Below are positions 16,386 to 25,852 of a stretch of DNA of 57,055 nucleotides, in pieces. The position numbers were made by a program, and so were the translations under genes. The DNA is from Xanthobacteraceae bacterium. GTDB taxonomy: Bacteria > Pseudomonadota > Alphaproteobacteria > Rhizobiales > Xanthobacteraceae. Each line of letters starts with the position of its first letter. Positions within the stretch are counted from its first letter, which is position 1. Under the pieces are notes generated by a model. It worked only from the letters and a program-made list of their open reading frames with translations, was not told where the DNA came from and did no database searches. The stretch covers positions 1-57,055 of the forward strand of contig JANQIP010000100.1 of the NCBI GenBank assembly GCA_028282095.1, given 5' to 3'.

Positions 16386-17279
16386 TCACGCCGTGCGCGC
16401 CCTGATCCAATCGCCCATCATCTCAATGGCGGCGTCGGCCTCCGGGAACGCGCCATAGAAAATCGGCCAAACATGTTGCATGCCGGCGCCGATATAGAGT
16501 GTCGCGTCGACTCTCGCCAAGCCGGCTGCGCGCACGATGCGCACCGAGTCATCGAGCAGCGTTTCTTCGCTGCCGACCACGCAGAGGATCGGTGGAAAGC
16601 CGGAAAAATCGGCGAAAACCGGCGAGACCTGCGGGTCGCGCGGATCGTGGCCGCGCAGATAGAGCCCGACCAACTCCATCAGACCGTCGGTGTTGCACGA
16701 CATGTCGGTGTGCACACGGAGCTTCATGCTCTCGCCGCTGCACGTCATATCGCCCCAAAGCGAGATCGCGACGATGCCGGCCGGAAGCGCAAGGCCGCGC
16801 TCGCGCAGCGCAAGGACGGTCGCCAGCGCAAGTCCGCCGCCCGCCGAATCGCCGCTGATCACCACCCGTCCGGCCTCGGCCCCGTTGCCGAGCAGCCACT
16901 GATAGGCCGCCACTGCGTCCTCGAGCGCGGCGGGAAAGGGATGTTCCGGCGCCAACCGGTAGGTCGGAAGGAGCGCGCGCGCCCGCGCCGCCAGTGCGAG
17001 ATGCCCCGCGGTCTTACGTCGCGCGATCGGGGCACCCTGCACATAGCCGCCGCCGTGGAAGTGAAGGATCGCCGCACCCGGACGCGCTGCCTCCGGCGTT
17101 GCCCATAAGCCCTTGACCTCAGGCGCGGGCGTGAAACTCACCCCTTGAGGTTCGCTGCACAGATCCTCGGCATGCGCATCGCCCTGCCGGCGCTGCTCGA
17201 TCGAGGGGGTGTCATCCTTGGGCATCGCCCGCAGCATGTCCCAGAAACGGCTTGCTTGCTCGCTTGGCATCGCTCTCAC
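16386..17279 (-). CDS. Alpha/beta hydrolase, HSL-like esterase
   Basis: This 297-residue esterase belongs to the hormone-sensitive-lipase (family IV) group. It has the oxyanion motif HFHGGGYVQGAP and the nucleophile elbow ISGDSAGGGLAL; the remaining triad residues are probably the Asp near VVGSEETLLDDSV and a His near GAGMQHVWPIFYG. The physiological ester is unknown. A GTG at 17279 overlaps the stop of the zincin gene as GTGA, which argues for translational coupling; an ATG at 17270 is an alternative. Both genes run on the minus strand as a two-gene operon. Confidence 0.9.
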   Translation of the reverse strand: MRAMPSEQASRFWDMLRAMPKDDTPSIEQRRQGDAHAEDLCSEPQGVSFTPAPEVKGLWATPEAARPGAAILHFHGGGYVQGAPIARRKTAGHLALAARARALLPTYRLAPEHPFPAALEDAVAAYQWLLGNGAEAGRVVISGDSAGGGLALATVLALRERGLALPAGIVAISLWGDMTCSGESMKLRVHTDMSCNTDGLMELVGLYLRGHDPRDPQVSPVFADFSGFPPILCVVGSEETLLDDSVRIVRAAGLARVDATLYIGAGMQHVWPIFYGAFPEADAAIEMMGDWIRARTA

Positions 17280-17719
17280 GCTCCGCCGCCCTTGTCGGCC
17301 TGCGCCTCGATCGCCGCCATGTCGGCATCGGAGAGGCCGAAATGATGTCCGATCTCATGCACCAGCACATGGGCGATGACGGCGCCGAGCGTGTCGTCGC
17401 GCTCCGCCCAGTAATCGAGGATGGGCCGGCGATAGAGCCAGATCATGTTGGGCATCTGCATGGACGCGCTCTCGGACCGGAACGGCAGCCCGACACCTTG
17501 AAAGAAGCCGAGCAGGTCGAACTCGCTGTCGAGGCCCAATAAGTCCAGCACCTCGTCGGTCGGAAAATCGTCGACCTGGATGACGACCCCTTCGCACATT
17601 GCGCGGAACTTGTCCGGGAGCCGCCGGAAGATCTCGGCGGCGCCCGCCTCCATTTCCTCAAGCGAGGGAGGCTTACGCGGCCGCCAGGCGAGCGGATCGG
17701 CGGGAGGCGAGTCGGACAT
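17276..17719 (-). CDS. Metallopeptidase-like zincin protein (DUF1025 family)
   Basis: This 147-residue protein carries the zinc-protease motif VLVHEIGHHFGLSD (HExxH plus downstream Asp) near its C-terminus and PNMIWLYRRPILDYWAERDD before it, as in the possible zinc metallopeptidases of the DUF1025 (MMP-like) family. Activity is not proven for this family. Start is the ATG at 17719 (MSDSPPADPLAW). The last codons overlap the start of the following esterase gene. Confidence 0.88.
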   Translation of the reverse strand: MSDSPPADPLAWRPRKPPSLEEMEAGAAEIFRRLPDKFRAMCEGVVIQVDDFPTDEVLDLLGLDSEFDLLGFFQGVGLPFRSESASMQMPNMIWLYRRPILDYWAERDDTLGAVIAHVLVHEIGHHFGLSDADMAAIEAQADKGGGA

Positions 17720-17883
17720 GGGGCTGTTCTTACGGAAGTAACGCGCCGCGGCCAAGCGGGTTGCCGCTCCCGCGACATCATCGCCGCAGGCCCCGCTTTG
17801 GTCTTTCGCGGGAGGTTGGTTTCGATCGTTGACGAGGTTCTGTCGATGCGCGACGGTGCAACCGACGATCGGGAGGTCAGCCG

Positions 17884-18150
17884 ATGCGGCTAAGGATCAT
17901 TGGTTATGCGATCGCGCTTGCGCTTGGGATCGTCTGCCTGGCCGGCGTGACCTTAAATACCGCCGCGGCGCAATCGGGCCGTTCGTTCGATCGCAATCAG
18001 AATGCTCAGGCGCCGCGGGCGCCGGCCCGGATCGTTGTCAGGCCCGGTCGCCGCCTCGTGCGTCAATGCGATTCCTGGTATGTGATCGAGCGCCGGGTGG
18101 CGGGCGATGTTCTCACCCCACAAATGCGCTGCCGCTGGACCTATCGGTAA
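17884..18150 (+). CDS. Small secreted protein of unknown function
   Basis: This 88-residue protein has a clear signal peptide (MRLRIIGYAIALALGIVCLA, cleavage probably after NTAAA-Q) and a short basic mature part with two cysteines (VRQCDSWYVIERR, QMRCRWTYR) that could form a disulfide. I do not recognise the family. A GGGAGG site precedes the ATG closely. It sits convergent to gpsA and divergent from the zincin gene, apparently as a single-gene unit. Confidence 0.65.
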   Translation: MRLRIIGYAIALALGIVCLAGVTLNTAAAQSGRSFDRNQNAQAPRAPARIVVRPGRRLVRQCDSWYVIERRVAGDVLTPQMRCRWTYR

Positions 18151-18210
18151 GATCGACCACCGATAAGACGGCCGCGCATCGAATCCGTCGGCAGGTCTGA
18201 GCAAACAGCG

Positions 18211-19212
18211 TCAGCTCTCGGCCTTGAAGGGACGCGCGAGGAGCGCCTCCATCGCCTCATCGACGCTCAGCCGCCCTTCGAGCACGGCGTCGACCGCCCC
18301 GGCAATCGGCATATCGACATTCGCCTGTCTTGCCATTTCGACCAGGACGGAGGCGGTGAACACGCCTTCGGCCAGCCCCGCGCGCGCCGCATCCGCCAAA
18401 GACGCGCCCTCGCCGGTGGCAACACCGAGCGAGAAATTGCGCGACTGCCGGGTCGAGCAGCTCAGGATGAGGTCGCCGAGGCCCGACAGTCCGGTGAGCG
18501 TCTCCGCGCGAGCGCCGAAGGCTCTGCCGAAGCGGATCAGCTCGGCAAAGCCGCGCGTCGTCAGCGCGGCTGCCGCGCTTGCGCCGAGCCGGCGGCCGGC
18601 GACGATCCCGGCTGCGATCGCGAGCACGTTCTTTGCCGCGCCGCCGATCTCGACGCCGCGCCGATCGGTCGAATGATAGGGGCGGAAGGTCTGGGTGCCG
18701 AGCGCCTGCACCAGCGCTTCAGCGATGCCGGCGTCGCTCGCGGCGAGCGTCACCGCGGTCGGCAAGCCGCGCGCGACGTCGCCGGCAAAGCTCGGGCCCG
18801 ACAGGATCGCCGGGATCGCCTCAGTGATGCAGGCCTCGATCACCTCCGTCATGAAGGCGCGGGTGCCGCGCTCGATCCCCTTGGCGCAGGCGACAACCGG
18901 CGTACCCGGCCGGATCGCCGGGGCGAGCGCCGTTGCGACCATGCGCAGCGCCTGGGCCGGGACCACCAGCAGCACGGCGTCGGCGGATGCCGCCGCCGGT
19001 GCCCCGGTTGCGATCGCGATGCGCGGGTCGAGCTTGACTCCCGGCAGGTGCGGGCTTTCGCCCCGTCGGCCGATATCGGCTGCGGCTTGTTCATCGCGCG
19101 CAATCAGCGTGACGGGGCGTCCGGCGCGCGCGGCGACATTGGCGAGCGCCGCGCCCCAGCCGCCAGCGCCCACCACGGCGATACGATCGAGCCTCACGCC
19201 GGCGCCCGGCAT
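18211..19212 (-). CDS. gpsA: NAD(P)H-dependent glycerol-3-phosphate dehydrogenase
   Basis: GpsA reduces dihydroxyacetone phosphate to sn-glycerol-3-phosphate for phospholipid synthesis. The 333-residue protein has an N-terminal Rossmann motif ([21 protein letters not shown]), the AKGIERGT loop, [17 protein letters not shown], the catalytic-Lys region [17 protein letters not shown], and [14 protein letters not shown]. Start is the ATG at 19212, overlapping the tsaD stop by one base (TGATG on the minus strand), so it is coupled to tsaD. Confidence 0.97.
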   Translation of the reverse strand: MPGAGVRLDRIAVVGAGGWGAALANVAARAGRPVTLIARDEQAAADIGRRGESPHLPGVKLDPRIAIATGAPAAASADAVLLVVPAQALRMVATALAPAIRPGTPVVACAKGIERGTRAFMTEVIEACITEAIPAILSGPSFAGDVARGLPTAVTLAASDAGIAEALVQALGTQTFRPYHSTDRRGVEIGGAAKNVLAIAAGIVAGRRLGASAAAALTTRGFAELIRFGRAFGARAETLTGLSGLGDLILSCSTRQSRNFSLGVATGEGASLADAARAGLAEGVFTASVLVEMARQANVDMPIAGAVDAVLEGRLSVDEAMEALLARPFKAES

Positions 19213-20282
19213 CAGGCGGGCGGCGCTTCGGCGGCGAGCGCAGCCGGCTTGCTCACGCGATCGAGCGGCCAGCGCGCGCGCGGGCCGGCGTCAAGCGAAT
19301 CGATCAGCCCATGGGCGAGGCGCTCGGCTCCCGCCCAGGCGATCATCGCCCCATTATCGGTGCACAACTCGGCCGGCGGCAGCACGAGCTCCGTTTCGCA
19401 TTCCGTCGCAATATGATGCAGCAGCCCGCGGATCGCTTGATTGGCGGCGACGCCTCCGGCGGCGACGAGCGCGGTCGGCGCGCCGAACCGTTCGCGGAAC
19501 AGTCCCAGTCCGGAATAAAGGCGATCGATCACCATCTCGGCGACCGCCTGCTGGAACGAGGCGCACAGGTCGCATACATCGGTTTCCGATAAAGGCGCGA
19601 TTTTCTTTGCTTCGAGCCGAAGCGCGGTCTTGAGTCCCGAGAGGGAGAAATCGGCGCCCTCGCGGCCCGCCATCGGCCGCGGCAGCGCGAACCGGGAAGG
19701 ATCGCCCTCCGCGGCGTATAGTTCCACCTCCGGGCCGCCGGGATAGCCGAGGCCGAGCACTTTTGCGGTCTTGTCGAAGGCCTCGCCGATCGCGTCGTCG
19801 AGCGTCGTTCCGAGCCGCACATAATCGCCGACCCCAAGCACCGCCACGACCTGCGTGTGTCCGCCGGAGGCCAGAAACAGGCAATAGGGAAACGGCGTAT
19901 CGTGGGTAAGGCGCGCGGTCAGCGCGTGCGCCTCGAGATGGTTGACGGCGATCAACGGCTTTTCATGCACGAGCGCGATCGCCTTTGCCGTCGTCAGCCC
20001 GACGATCAGCCCCCCCATCAGTCCCGGGCCGGCCGCCGCTGCGATCCCATCGAGCCGCGCGAACTCGCAGCTCGCCTCGCGCATCGCCTGTGCGATCAGC
20101 AGATCGAGCGCCTCCACATGGGCGCGCGCGGCGATTTCCGGCACGACACCGCCGAACTTCGCATGCTCCGCAATCTGCGAGAGCACGACATCGGCGAGAA
20201 TACGCCCGTGCCCGTCCGGCTGGCGCTCCACCACCGCCGTGGCCGTCTCGTCGCAGGTGGTCTCGATGCCGAGAACGATCAT
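19212..20282 (-). CDS. tsaD: tRNA N6-adenosine threonylcarbamoyltransferase TsaD
   Basis: TsaD transfers the threonylcarbamoyl group to A37 of ANN-decoding tRNAs. The 356-residue protein has the ASKHA ATPase N-terminus ([16 protein letters not shown]), the metal-binding His pair in [29 protein letters not shown], and [14 protein letters not shown]. It is the first gene of the tsaD-gpsA pair and is divergent from hemC with 88 bp between starts, an arrangement common in Hyphomicrobiales. Confidence 0.97.
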   Translation of the reverse strand: MIVLGIETTCDETATAVVERQPDGHGRILADVVLSQIAEHAKFGGVVPEIAARAHVEALDLLIAQAMREASCEFARLDGIAAAAGPGLMGGLIVGLTTAKAIALVHEKPLIAVNHLEAHALTARLTHDTPFPYCLFLASGGHTQVVAVLGVGDYVRLGTTLDDAIGEAFDKTAKVLGLGYPGGPEVELYAAEGDPSRFALPRPMAGREGADFSLSGLKTALRLEAKKIAPLSETDVCDLCASFQQAVAEMVIDRLYSGLGLFRERFGAPTALVAAGGVAANQAIRGLLHHIATECETELVLPPAELCTDNGAMIAWAGAERLAHGLIDSLDAGPRARWPLDRVSKPAALAAEAPPA

Positions 20283-20370
20283 TGTCGCTGGCGGTGCAAT
20301 ACCCGCCCCGTTTATTCATTGCCAAGGCGCGAGGCGCCCTTATAACGACGCCGTAGCATTGCGAGGTCGC

Positions 20371-21303
20371 ATGGTGCAATCCTCCAGCACTCCTTTACTC
20401 CGCATCGGAACGCGCGGCAGTCCGCTTGCGCTCGCGCAGGCGCATGAGGTGCGCGCGCGGCTCGCGGAAGCCCATAGCGTCGATCCCGCCGCGATCGAGA
20501 TCTGCGTGATCCGCACCTCCGGCGACATGATCCAGGACCGGCCGCTCGCCGAGGTCGGCGGCAAGGGCCTCTTTACCAAGGAGATCGAGCAGGCGCTGTT
20601 CGACAATGCCGTCGACCTTGCCGTTCACTCGGCAAAGGACATGGAGACGGCGCTTCCGCTGGGCTTGGCGGCGACCGCGTTTCTCAAGCGTGAGGACGTG
20701 CGCGATGTCTTTATCAGCCGCAAGGCCGCGGACCTCTCGGCCCTGCCGAGCGGCGCGATCGTCGGCACCGCCTCCTTGCGCCGGCAGGCGATGGTTCGCC
20801 GGCTGCGCCCGGACCTGCAGGTGGTGAGCTTGCGCGGAAACGTCCAAACGCGCCTGCGCAAGCTCGATGCCGAGGAGATCGACGCCACCATGCTGGCGCT
20901 TGCCGGACTGAGGCGGCTCGGCCTTGCCGACGTTGCGACCGCGATCTTCTCCATCGACGAGTTTCCGCCGGCCGTCGGGCAGGGTGCGATCGCAATCGAG
21001 ACCCGTGCGGACGATGCCCGCACATGTGAACTCGTGGCCGCGCTCGACGATGCCGACACCACGGCCGCGCTCACCGCCGAGCGTGCGTTCCTCGCCGCGC
21101 TCGACGGGTCATGCCGGACGCCGATCGCCGGTCACGCACGATTTTCGAATGGCGCCTTGACTTTGCGCGGCCTTATCGTGAAGCCCGACGGCAGCGTTGC
21201 GCATGAAACCACGCGCGCGGGCGCTGCGAGCGAAGCGGCCGCGTTGGGCCGCGATGCCGGCGATGAACTCAAGCAACGCGGCGGACCGGGGTTTTTCGCT
21301 TGA
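20371..21303 (+). CDS. hemC: Hydroxymethylbilane synthase (porphobilinogen deaminase)
   Basis: HemC joins four porphobilinogens into hydroxymethylbilane in the heme/chlorophyll pathway. The 310-residue protein has [47 protein letters not shown] and [12 protein letters not shown]. The dipyrromethane-cofactor cysteine is in [13 protein letters not shown]. Start is the ATG at 20371 after a GAGG site; the frame is open far upstream opposite tsaD but that is not coding. hemD follows after 3 bp. Confidence 0.97.
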   Translation: MVQSSSTPLLRIGTRGSPLALAQAHEVRARLAEAHSVDPAAIEICVIRTSGDMIQDRPLAEVGGKGLFTKEIEQALFDNAVDLAVHSAKDMETALPLGLAATAFLKREDVRDVFISRKAADLSALPSGAIVGTASLRRQAMVRRLRPDLQVVSLRGNVQTRLRKLDAEEIDATMLALAGLRRLGLADVATAIFSIDEFPPAVGQGAIAIETRADDARTCELVAALDDADTTAALTAERAFLAALDGSCRTPIAGHARFSNGALTLRGLIVKPDGSVAHETTRAGAASEAAALGRDAGDELKQRGGPGFFA

Positions 21304-21306
21304 GCC

Positions 21307-22020
21307 ATGCGCCTCCTTGTCACCCGCCCGGAGCCCGACGGCGAGCGAACCGCGCGGTCCCTGCGCGCGCGCGGGCACGAGGCGCTGACGGCGCCGCTTC
21401 TTCATATCGAGACGATCGCTGACGCGCCGATCGGCAACGGGCCATGGGCGGCGGTCGCCTTCACCAGCGCTAATGCCGTCAATGCCATCGCGGCCCATCC
21501 GGCGAGGGCAGAGCTCCTGCACGTCCCGGTCTACACCGTCGGCGCGCGGACTGAGGAGGCGGCCCATGCCGCGACCTTCGAGCAGGTCCAGTCGGCCTAT
21601 GGCGATGTCGCCGCGCTTGCCGGCCTGATCGTTGCGCGGCTCGGCGACCGCGTGCACCCCGTTCTGTATCTCGCCGGCGAGGATCGCGCCGGCGATCTGG
21701 AAGGTCTGCTCGCCGAATACGGCATCACCGCGCGCACGGTGCCGATCTATCGCGCGGTCGCAGCAAAGCGGCTTCCCGAACCGTTGCGAGTCGTGATCGC
21801 CGATAAGCGTATCGATGGCGTCCTGCATTATTCCAAGCGCACGGCGGAGACCTTTCTGGCCGCCGCTGCCGCGGAGGGATTGCGTGAGCAAAGCTTGGCG
21901 CTCAAGCACTTCTGTCTATCGGCTGAGATCGCGGCTCCGCTTCGCGCGGCCGGCGCCGATCATGTTGCGATCGCCCGCCGGCCGGATCAACACGCTTTGT
22001 TCGAATTGCTCGATCTTTGA
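21307..22020 (+). CDS. hemD: Uroporphyrinogen-III synthase
   Basis: HemD closes and inverts the last ring of hydroxymethylbilane. The 237-residue protein shows the weakly conserved two-domain pattern: MRLLVTRPEPDGERTARSL, PWAAVAFTSANAVNAIA, VYTVGARTEEAA, VLYLAGEDRAGDLEGLLA and, near the C-terminus, GVLHYSKRTAETFL and LSAEIAAPLRAAGADHVAIA. Position right after hemC with a 3 bp gap makes the call secure. Confidence 0.95.
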   Translation: MRLLVTRPEPDGERTARSLRARGHEALTAPLLHIETIADAPIGNGPWAAVAFTSANAVNAIAAHPARAELLHVPVYTVGARTEEAAHAATFEQVQSAYGDVAALAGLIVARLGDRVHPVLYLAGEDRAGDLEGLLAEYGITARTVPIYRAVAAKRLPEPLRVVIADKRIDGVLHYSKRTAETFLAAAAAEGLREQSLALKHFCLSAEIAAPLRAAGADHVAIARRPDQHALFELLDL

Positions 22021-22108
22021 ACCACTCATTTGTTCATGACGGTTGCCGCGGCGACGCTGGCGCAGTATTTCCGTAGGAGTATACTCAGATCAGATTCGGG
22101 AGCCGGCG

Positions 22109-23647
22109 ATGGTCAACGACGAGCAGCGCCCGGAAGACAAATCGGCCGATGGTGAACACCAGAGCCGAGAGCCGACCGCGGCCGAATCCCACGCAAGCGA
22201 GATTTCATCCGAGCCGTCGCAAACACCAGCGGACGACGAGACGCGGACGCAGGCTGCGCCGGCAGAGCCGGCAGACGATTCCCACGCAAGCGAGGTTTCG
22301 TCCGATCCGTTGCAAACGCCAGCGGACGACGAGACGCGGACGCAGGCTGTGCCGGCAGAGCCGGAGGAGCCGGCAAAGGATGCGTCGGCGCCCGAGGTCG
22401 AATTGGGCGAGGCGCGGCTCGCGGCGGGAACCAACACAAACGGAACGAGCGGCGAGGCAGCACCCGCTGCCGCCGCCGAAACAGCGGAATTGGCGGATGG
22501 CGCGCCAGCGGCAGCCCCGTCCTCCGCACATACTTCGAAGGAGGGGGAGATGGAAACGGCAGCTCCGCGCACCCCATGGGTAGCGCTGCTTGTTTCAGGC
22601 CTGGTCGGCGGTGCGCTTGTAGCGGTCGCCGGCTATGCCTGGTTATCGAATAGACTCGACGAAGGTGCGACGAACGTCCTCTTGGCGCGCGTGGGGGCAG
22701 TCGAGCTCGCGGTGCGCGACCTGAGCGCCGCGGGCGGGCAGTTGGCGGCGGAATCGCAGGATGCGACCAAGCTCGCCGAGCGACTCGCGAAGTTGGAGGC
22801 CGGCATTGCCGACGTGGCGAAATCCGCGCAAGCGGCGCCCGATCCGGCGCTGGCCAATCGTCTGACCGCGCTGGAAGCCGTTGCCAAATCGCTGACCGAT
22901 CAGCTCGTTCGTCTCGACCGCCGTGCCGGCGAAACGGAGTCGGCGCTGCAGGCGGTGAGCGAACGTGGCGCAGCCGATGGCGAAGCGCCGGCGGCCGTGG
23001 TCGCACCAAAGCCACCGGAGGTCACCAAGGCCGAGTTCGGAATGTTGAGCGATCGCGTCGGAACGCTGCAAAAGGCTTTGACGTCACTGCAGCAGAACCC
23101 GCAACCGCGCACCGGGGGGGGAGTGGTCGACGATCGCGCCGCTCTGACGGTTGTGACTGCGGGACTGCGTGACGCCGTCGAGAGAGGCACGGCCTTTGCC
23201 GGCGAACTCAAGGCGGCAAAGGCGCTGGGAGCCGATGCGCAGCAGATCGCGCCGCTCGAGGCCTTCGCCGCCTCCGGCGTTCCGAGCGCGGCGGCGCTGG
23301 GGCGCGAACTCGCGAAGCTGGCTCCGGACATGATGCCGGCAGGCAGCGGGCTTTCGCGCGACGCCAGCTATATCGATCGCCTGCAAGCGCAGGCCGAGCG
23401 GTTGGTGCGCTTCCGGCCCGTGGGCGGGGCACCGGGCCAAGATGTTGTGGCCGTCGTCAGCCGGATCGAAGCCAAAGCGAAACGGGCCGATATTGCCGGC
23501 GCGCTGGCCGAAATCCGCGAACTACCCGAAACGGCGCGTGCTCCGGCCGAGCCGTGGATCAAGAAAGCCGAGGCGCGCGCGGCTGCCATCGCTGCCGCGC
23601 AAAACCTCGAAGCCGCAGCGCTTGCCGCGCTCGCCGCCAATCCATAG
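22109..23647 (+). CDS. COG4223 / mitofilin-like membrane protein of the heme cluster
   Basis: This 512-residue protein begins with an acidic, probably disordered region, has one membrane helix (WVALLVSGLVGGALVAVAGYAWL, about residues 155-178) and a long periplasmic helical/coiled-coil part rich in Ala, ending in a mitofilin-like module. In alphaproteobacteria this gene lies between hemD and hemY and is related to mitochondrial Mic60, a membrane-shaping protein. The disordered region contains two tandem 31-residue units (SHASE ... TPADDETRTQA), encoded by a 93 bp DNA repeat at about 22184-22369. Start is the ATG at 22109. Confidence 0.88.
   Translation: MVNDEQRPEDKSADGEHQSREPTAAESHASEISSEPSQTPADDETRTQAAPAEPADDSHASEVSSDPLQTPADDETRTQAVPAEPEEPAKDASAPEVELGEARLAAGTNTNGTSGEAAPAAAAETAELADGAPAAAPSSAHTSKEGEMETAAPRTPWVALLVSGLVGGALVAVAGYAWLSNRLDEGATNVLLARVGAVELAVRDLSAAGGQLAAESQDATKLAERLAKLEAGIADVAKSAQAAPDPALANRLTALEAVAKSLTDQLVRLDRRAGETESALQAVSERGAADGEAPAAVVAPKPPEVTKAEFGMLSDRVGTLQKALTSLQQNPQPRTGGGVVDDRAALTVVTAGLRDAVERGTAFAGELKAAKALGADAQQIAPLEAFAASGVPSAAALGRELAKLAPDMMPAGSGLSRDASYIDRLQAQAERLVRFRPVGGAPGQDVVAVVSRIEAKAKRADIAGALAEIRELPETARAPAEPWIKKAEARAAAIAAAQNLEAAALAALAANP
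22184..22369 (+). repeat. Two tandem 93 bp units inside the COG4223 gene
   Basis: Two in-frame copies (starting at 22184 and 22277) each encode about 31 residues with the shared core QTPADDETRTQA. The right halves are nearly identical at DNA level, so the duplication is recent and could vary in copy number. Confidence 0.85.
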
Positions 23648-23659
23648 GACCGAGAAACA

Positions 23660-25450
23660 ATGATACGCGTCCTTCTATTTTTCATCGGCGTTACCGTTCT
23701 TGCTATCGGTACGGTTTGGCTCGCCGATCGTCCCGGCGATATTTCCGTTACGTGGCTCGGCTATCAGGTCGAAACCTCCGTGATGGTTGGCGTCATTGCC
23801 GCGGTGCTTGTCGTCGCCGCGGCCATCCTGGTCTGGTCGATCATCCGCGGGATCATTCGTGTGCCCGCCGCGTTTTTTGCGGCGCGGTCGGGTCGTCGCG
23901 TCAACCGGGCCTATAGCGCCGTCTCGCGCGGCATCGTCGCGATCGGCGCGGGCGACGCGCCGGCGGCGCGGCGTCTTGCCCACGAGGCCCGCCGGCTCAC
24001 GCCGAACGAGCCGCTTGCGCTCCTGCTTGGAGCGCAAACAGCGCAGCTTGCCGGGGACGGCATCGAAGCGGAGCGAACGTTCCGCGCCATGGCCGAGCGC
24101 AATGACACCAAGCTTTTGGGGTTGCACGGCCTGTTCATCGAGGCCCAACGCCGAGGCGATGCGGGTGCCGCCCGCGCCTGCGCCGAGGAAGCGGCCGCGG
24201 TCGAGCCGGCGTTGCCCTGGGCGGCCGAAGCGGCCCTGCAGTATTCTTGCGTCGACGGCAATTGGGTCGGCGCGCTGGCTTTGCTCGAGAGCAATATGAA
24301 CAACGGCCTGGTGGCGAAGGACGTCTACAGGCGCCAGCGCGCGGTGCTGCTCACCGGACGGGCGCTGTCGGAAAGCGAGAAGAACAGCGGCGGGGCGATT
24401 GATCTGGCGCTGCAGGCGCTGAAACTGTCCCCCGGACTGGTGCCGGCGGCAGCACTCGCCGGCCAGCTCCTCACCAAAGAAGGCCGGCTGCGCAAGGCCT
24501 CGCGGGTCATCGAGGCGGCATGGCGGGTCAATCCGCACCCCGACCTCGCCGAGGTCTATGCCAATATCCGCCCGCGCCTGTCGAGCCGCGAGCGGCTCAG
24601 CCGCATGCGGACCCTGGCACGGCAGGCTCCGAACAATCCGGAAAGCGCCATCGCGGTCGCCCGGGCTGCGATCGACGCGCAGGAGTTCGGCACGGCACGC
24701 GAGCGGCTGCGTCCGCTCCTTGAGAACCCGACCCAGCGCGTCGCGGCGCTCATGGCCGAGATCGAGGAAAAGGAGAGCGGCGATGTCGGCCGCTCGCGTG
24801 AATGGATGGTGCGCGCATTGACCGCCACGCGCGATCCGGCCTGGACCGCCGACGGGGTAGTGTCCGACATCTGGATGCCGATCTCTCCGACAACCGGCCG
24901 GCTCGATGCATTCGAATGGCGGGCCCCGGTCGCCGATCTCGGCCCGCCGGGCCCGCTGATCGAATATGCGCGTGTATCCTCGGCGCTGCAGAAGCAGCTT
25001 GAGACGAAACTGGCGGCCGAGCCGGCTGCCACCAGCGCCCCGAGCACGCCGAGCGCCCCAAGCGCCGCGCCGCAGGCTGCCAAGGCGGCCGAGCCTGCGA
25101 AAGCGCCTCAACCTGCAAAAGCGCCCGAACCAGCGAAAGCGCCTCAATCCGCGAAAGCCCCTGAACCTGCGAAGGCACCCCAAAAGGTTGCGGCTGCGCC
25201 TGCCCAAACATTGGAACTTGCAGCCGCCAAGCCTGCAGCCGCCCCGCCGCCACCGCCGCCGCCGCGACAGAGTGCCACACCGAAGAAGGGGGAAGCCCCC
25301 AAACCCGCGCAGCCGGTGGCTCCGCTATCGCGGGTGCCCGACGATCCGGGACCCGAGCCAGGAAAGGGCAAGCAGGGCAATTCCGGGGCGGCCCCGAAAG
25401 CGGCCCCCAAAAAAGCCGAAGCCGAGAAGCCGCGCTTGTTCTTCCGCTGA
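23660..25450 (+). CDS. hemY: HemY-N domain protein (heme biosynthesis-associated, TPR-like)
   Basis: This 596-residue inner-membrane protein has two N-terminal membrane helices (MIRVLLFFIGVTVLAIGTVWLA and MVGVIAAVLVVAAAILVWSIIRG), the HemY-N region, and TPR-like helical repeats to about residue 450. The last 130 residues are a low-complexity Ala/Pro/Lys tail with repeated KAPEPAKAPQ-type units and a PPPPPPP stretch. HemY of this type is not protoporphyrinogen oxidase; it accompanies hemCD and is implicated in late heme steps by association. It starts 12 bp after the COG4223 stop and ends the operon. Confidence 0.9.
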   Translation: MIRVLLFFIGVTVLAIGTVWLADRPGDISVTWLGYQVETSVMVGVIAAVLVVAAAILVWSIIRGIIRVPAAFFAARSGRRVNRAYSAVSRGIVAIGAGDAPAARRLAHEARRLTPNEPLALLLGAQTAQLAGDGIEAERTFRAMAERNDTKLLGLHGLFIEAQRRGDAGAARACAEEAAAVEPALPWAAEAALQYSCVDGNWVGALALLESNMNNGLVAKDVYRRQRAVLLTGRALSESEKNSGGAIDLALQALKLSPGLVPAAALAGQLLTKEGRLRKASRVIEAAWRVNPHPDLAEVYANIRPRLSSRERLSRMRTLARQAPNNPESAIAVARAAIDAQEFGTARERLRPLLENPTQRVAALMAEIEEKESGDVGRSREWMVRALTATRDPAWTADGVVSDIWMPISPTTGRLDAFEWRAPVADLGPPGPLIEYARVSSALQKQLETKLAAEPAATSAPSTPSAPSAAPQAAKAAEPAKAPQPAKAPEPAKAPQSAKAPEPAKAPQKVAAAPAQTLELAAAKPAAAPPPPPPPRQSATPKKGEAPKPAQPVAPLSRVPDDPGPEPGKGKQGNSGAAPKAAPKKAEAEKPRLFFR

Positions 25451-25610
25451 CCGGCCGCACGCCGGTCAGATATAGTCGGACTTCGTCTCGGCCGAAATTC
25501 GCCCCCTCACCAACCCTCCCCCAGCCCAAGTCGGGTGTTCCCGACTTGGGCCACTCGAAACCGAGCCGAACACAGGAACACCCGCGTTCGGCGCGGGGGA
25601 GGGAGCTAGA

Positions 25611-25653
25611 GCATGATCCCAAAAGCTGGCAGACTTTTCGTACAAGATCATGC
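25611..25653 (+). repeat. Family A repeat, copy A9 (hairpin 1 only)
   Basis: GCATGATCCCAAAAGCTGGC ... ACAAGATCATGC. Hairpin 2 is absent. Confidence 0.85.
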
Positions 25654-25696
25654 GGCCAAACAAAGGGCGTGACCCCGAAAAACTATCCGCAATAAT

Positions 25697-25750
25697 ACCT
25701 CTCCCCGCTTGCGGGGAGAGGTCGACGCGCGAAGCGCGGCGGGTGAGGGG
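25697..25750 (-). repeat. Family F repeat, reverse copy
   Basis: CCTCTCCCCGC-TT-GCGGGGAGAGG then GTCGACGCGCGAAGCGCGGC GGGTGAGGGG, the reverse complement of 1301-1357 with few changes. Confidence 0.85.
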
Positions 25751-25852
25751 CCAGCAGCCCACGAGCAAGGAGAAGCGCCCCTCATCCGGCTCGCGGCAAT
25801 AGCCGCTCGCCACCTTCTCCCCGCTCGCGGGGAGAAGGCATATTTCTTGCGA

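Larger units (their letters stand above)
25451..25852. other. 402 bp convergent intergenic region with repeats
   Basis: Between hemY and typA lie a C-rich interrupted palindrome (CCCAAGTCGGGTG-TT-CCCGACTTGGG near 25530-25555), copy A9, the reverse family F element and a TTCTCCCCGC-TC-GCGGGGAGAA hairpin near 25811-25838. I see no gene. Confidence 0.65.
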
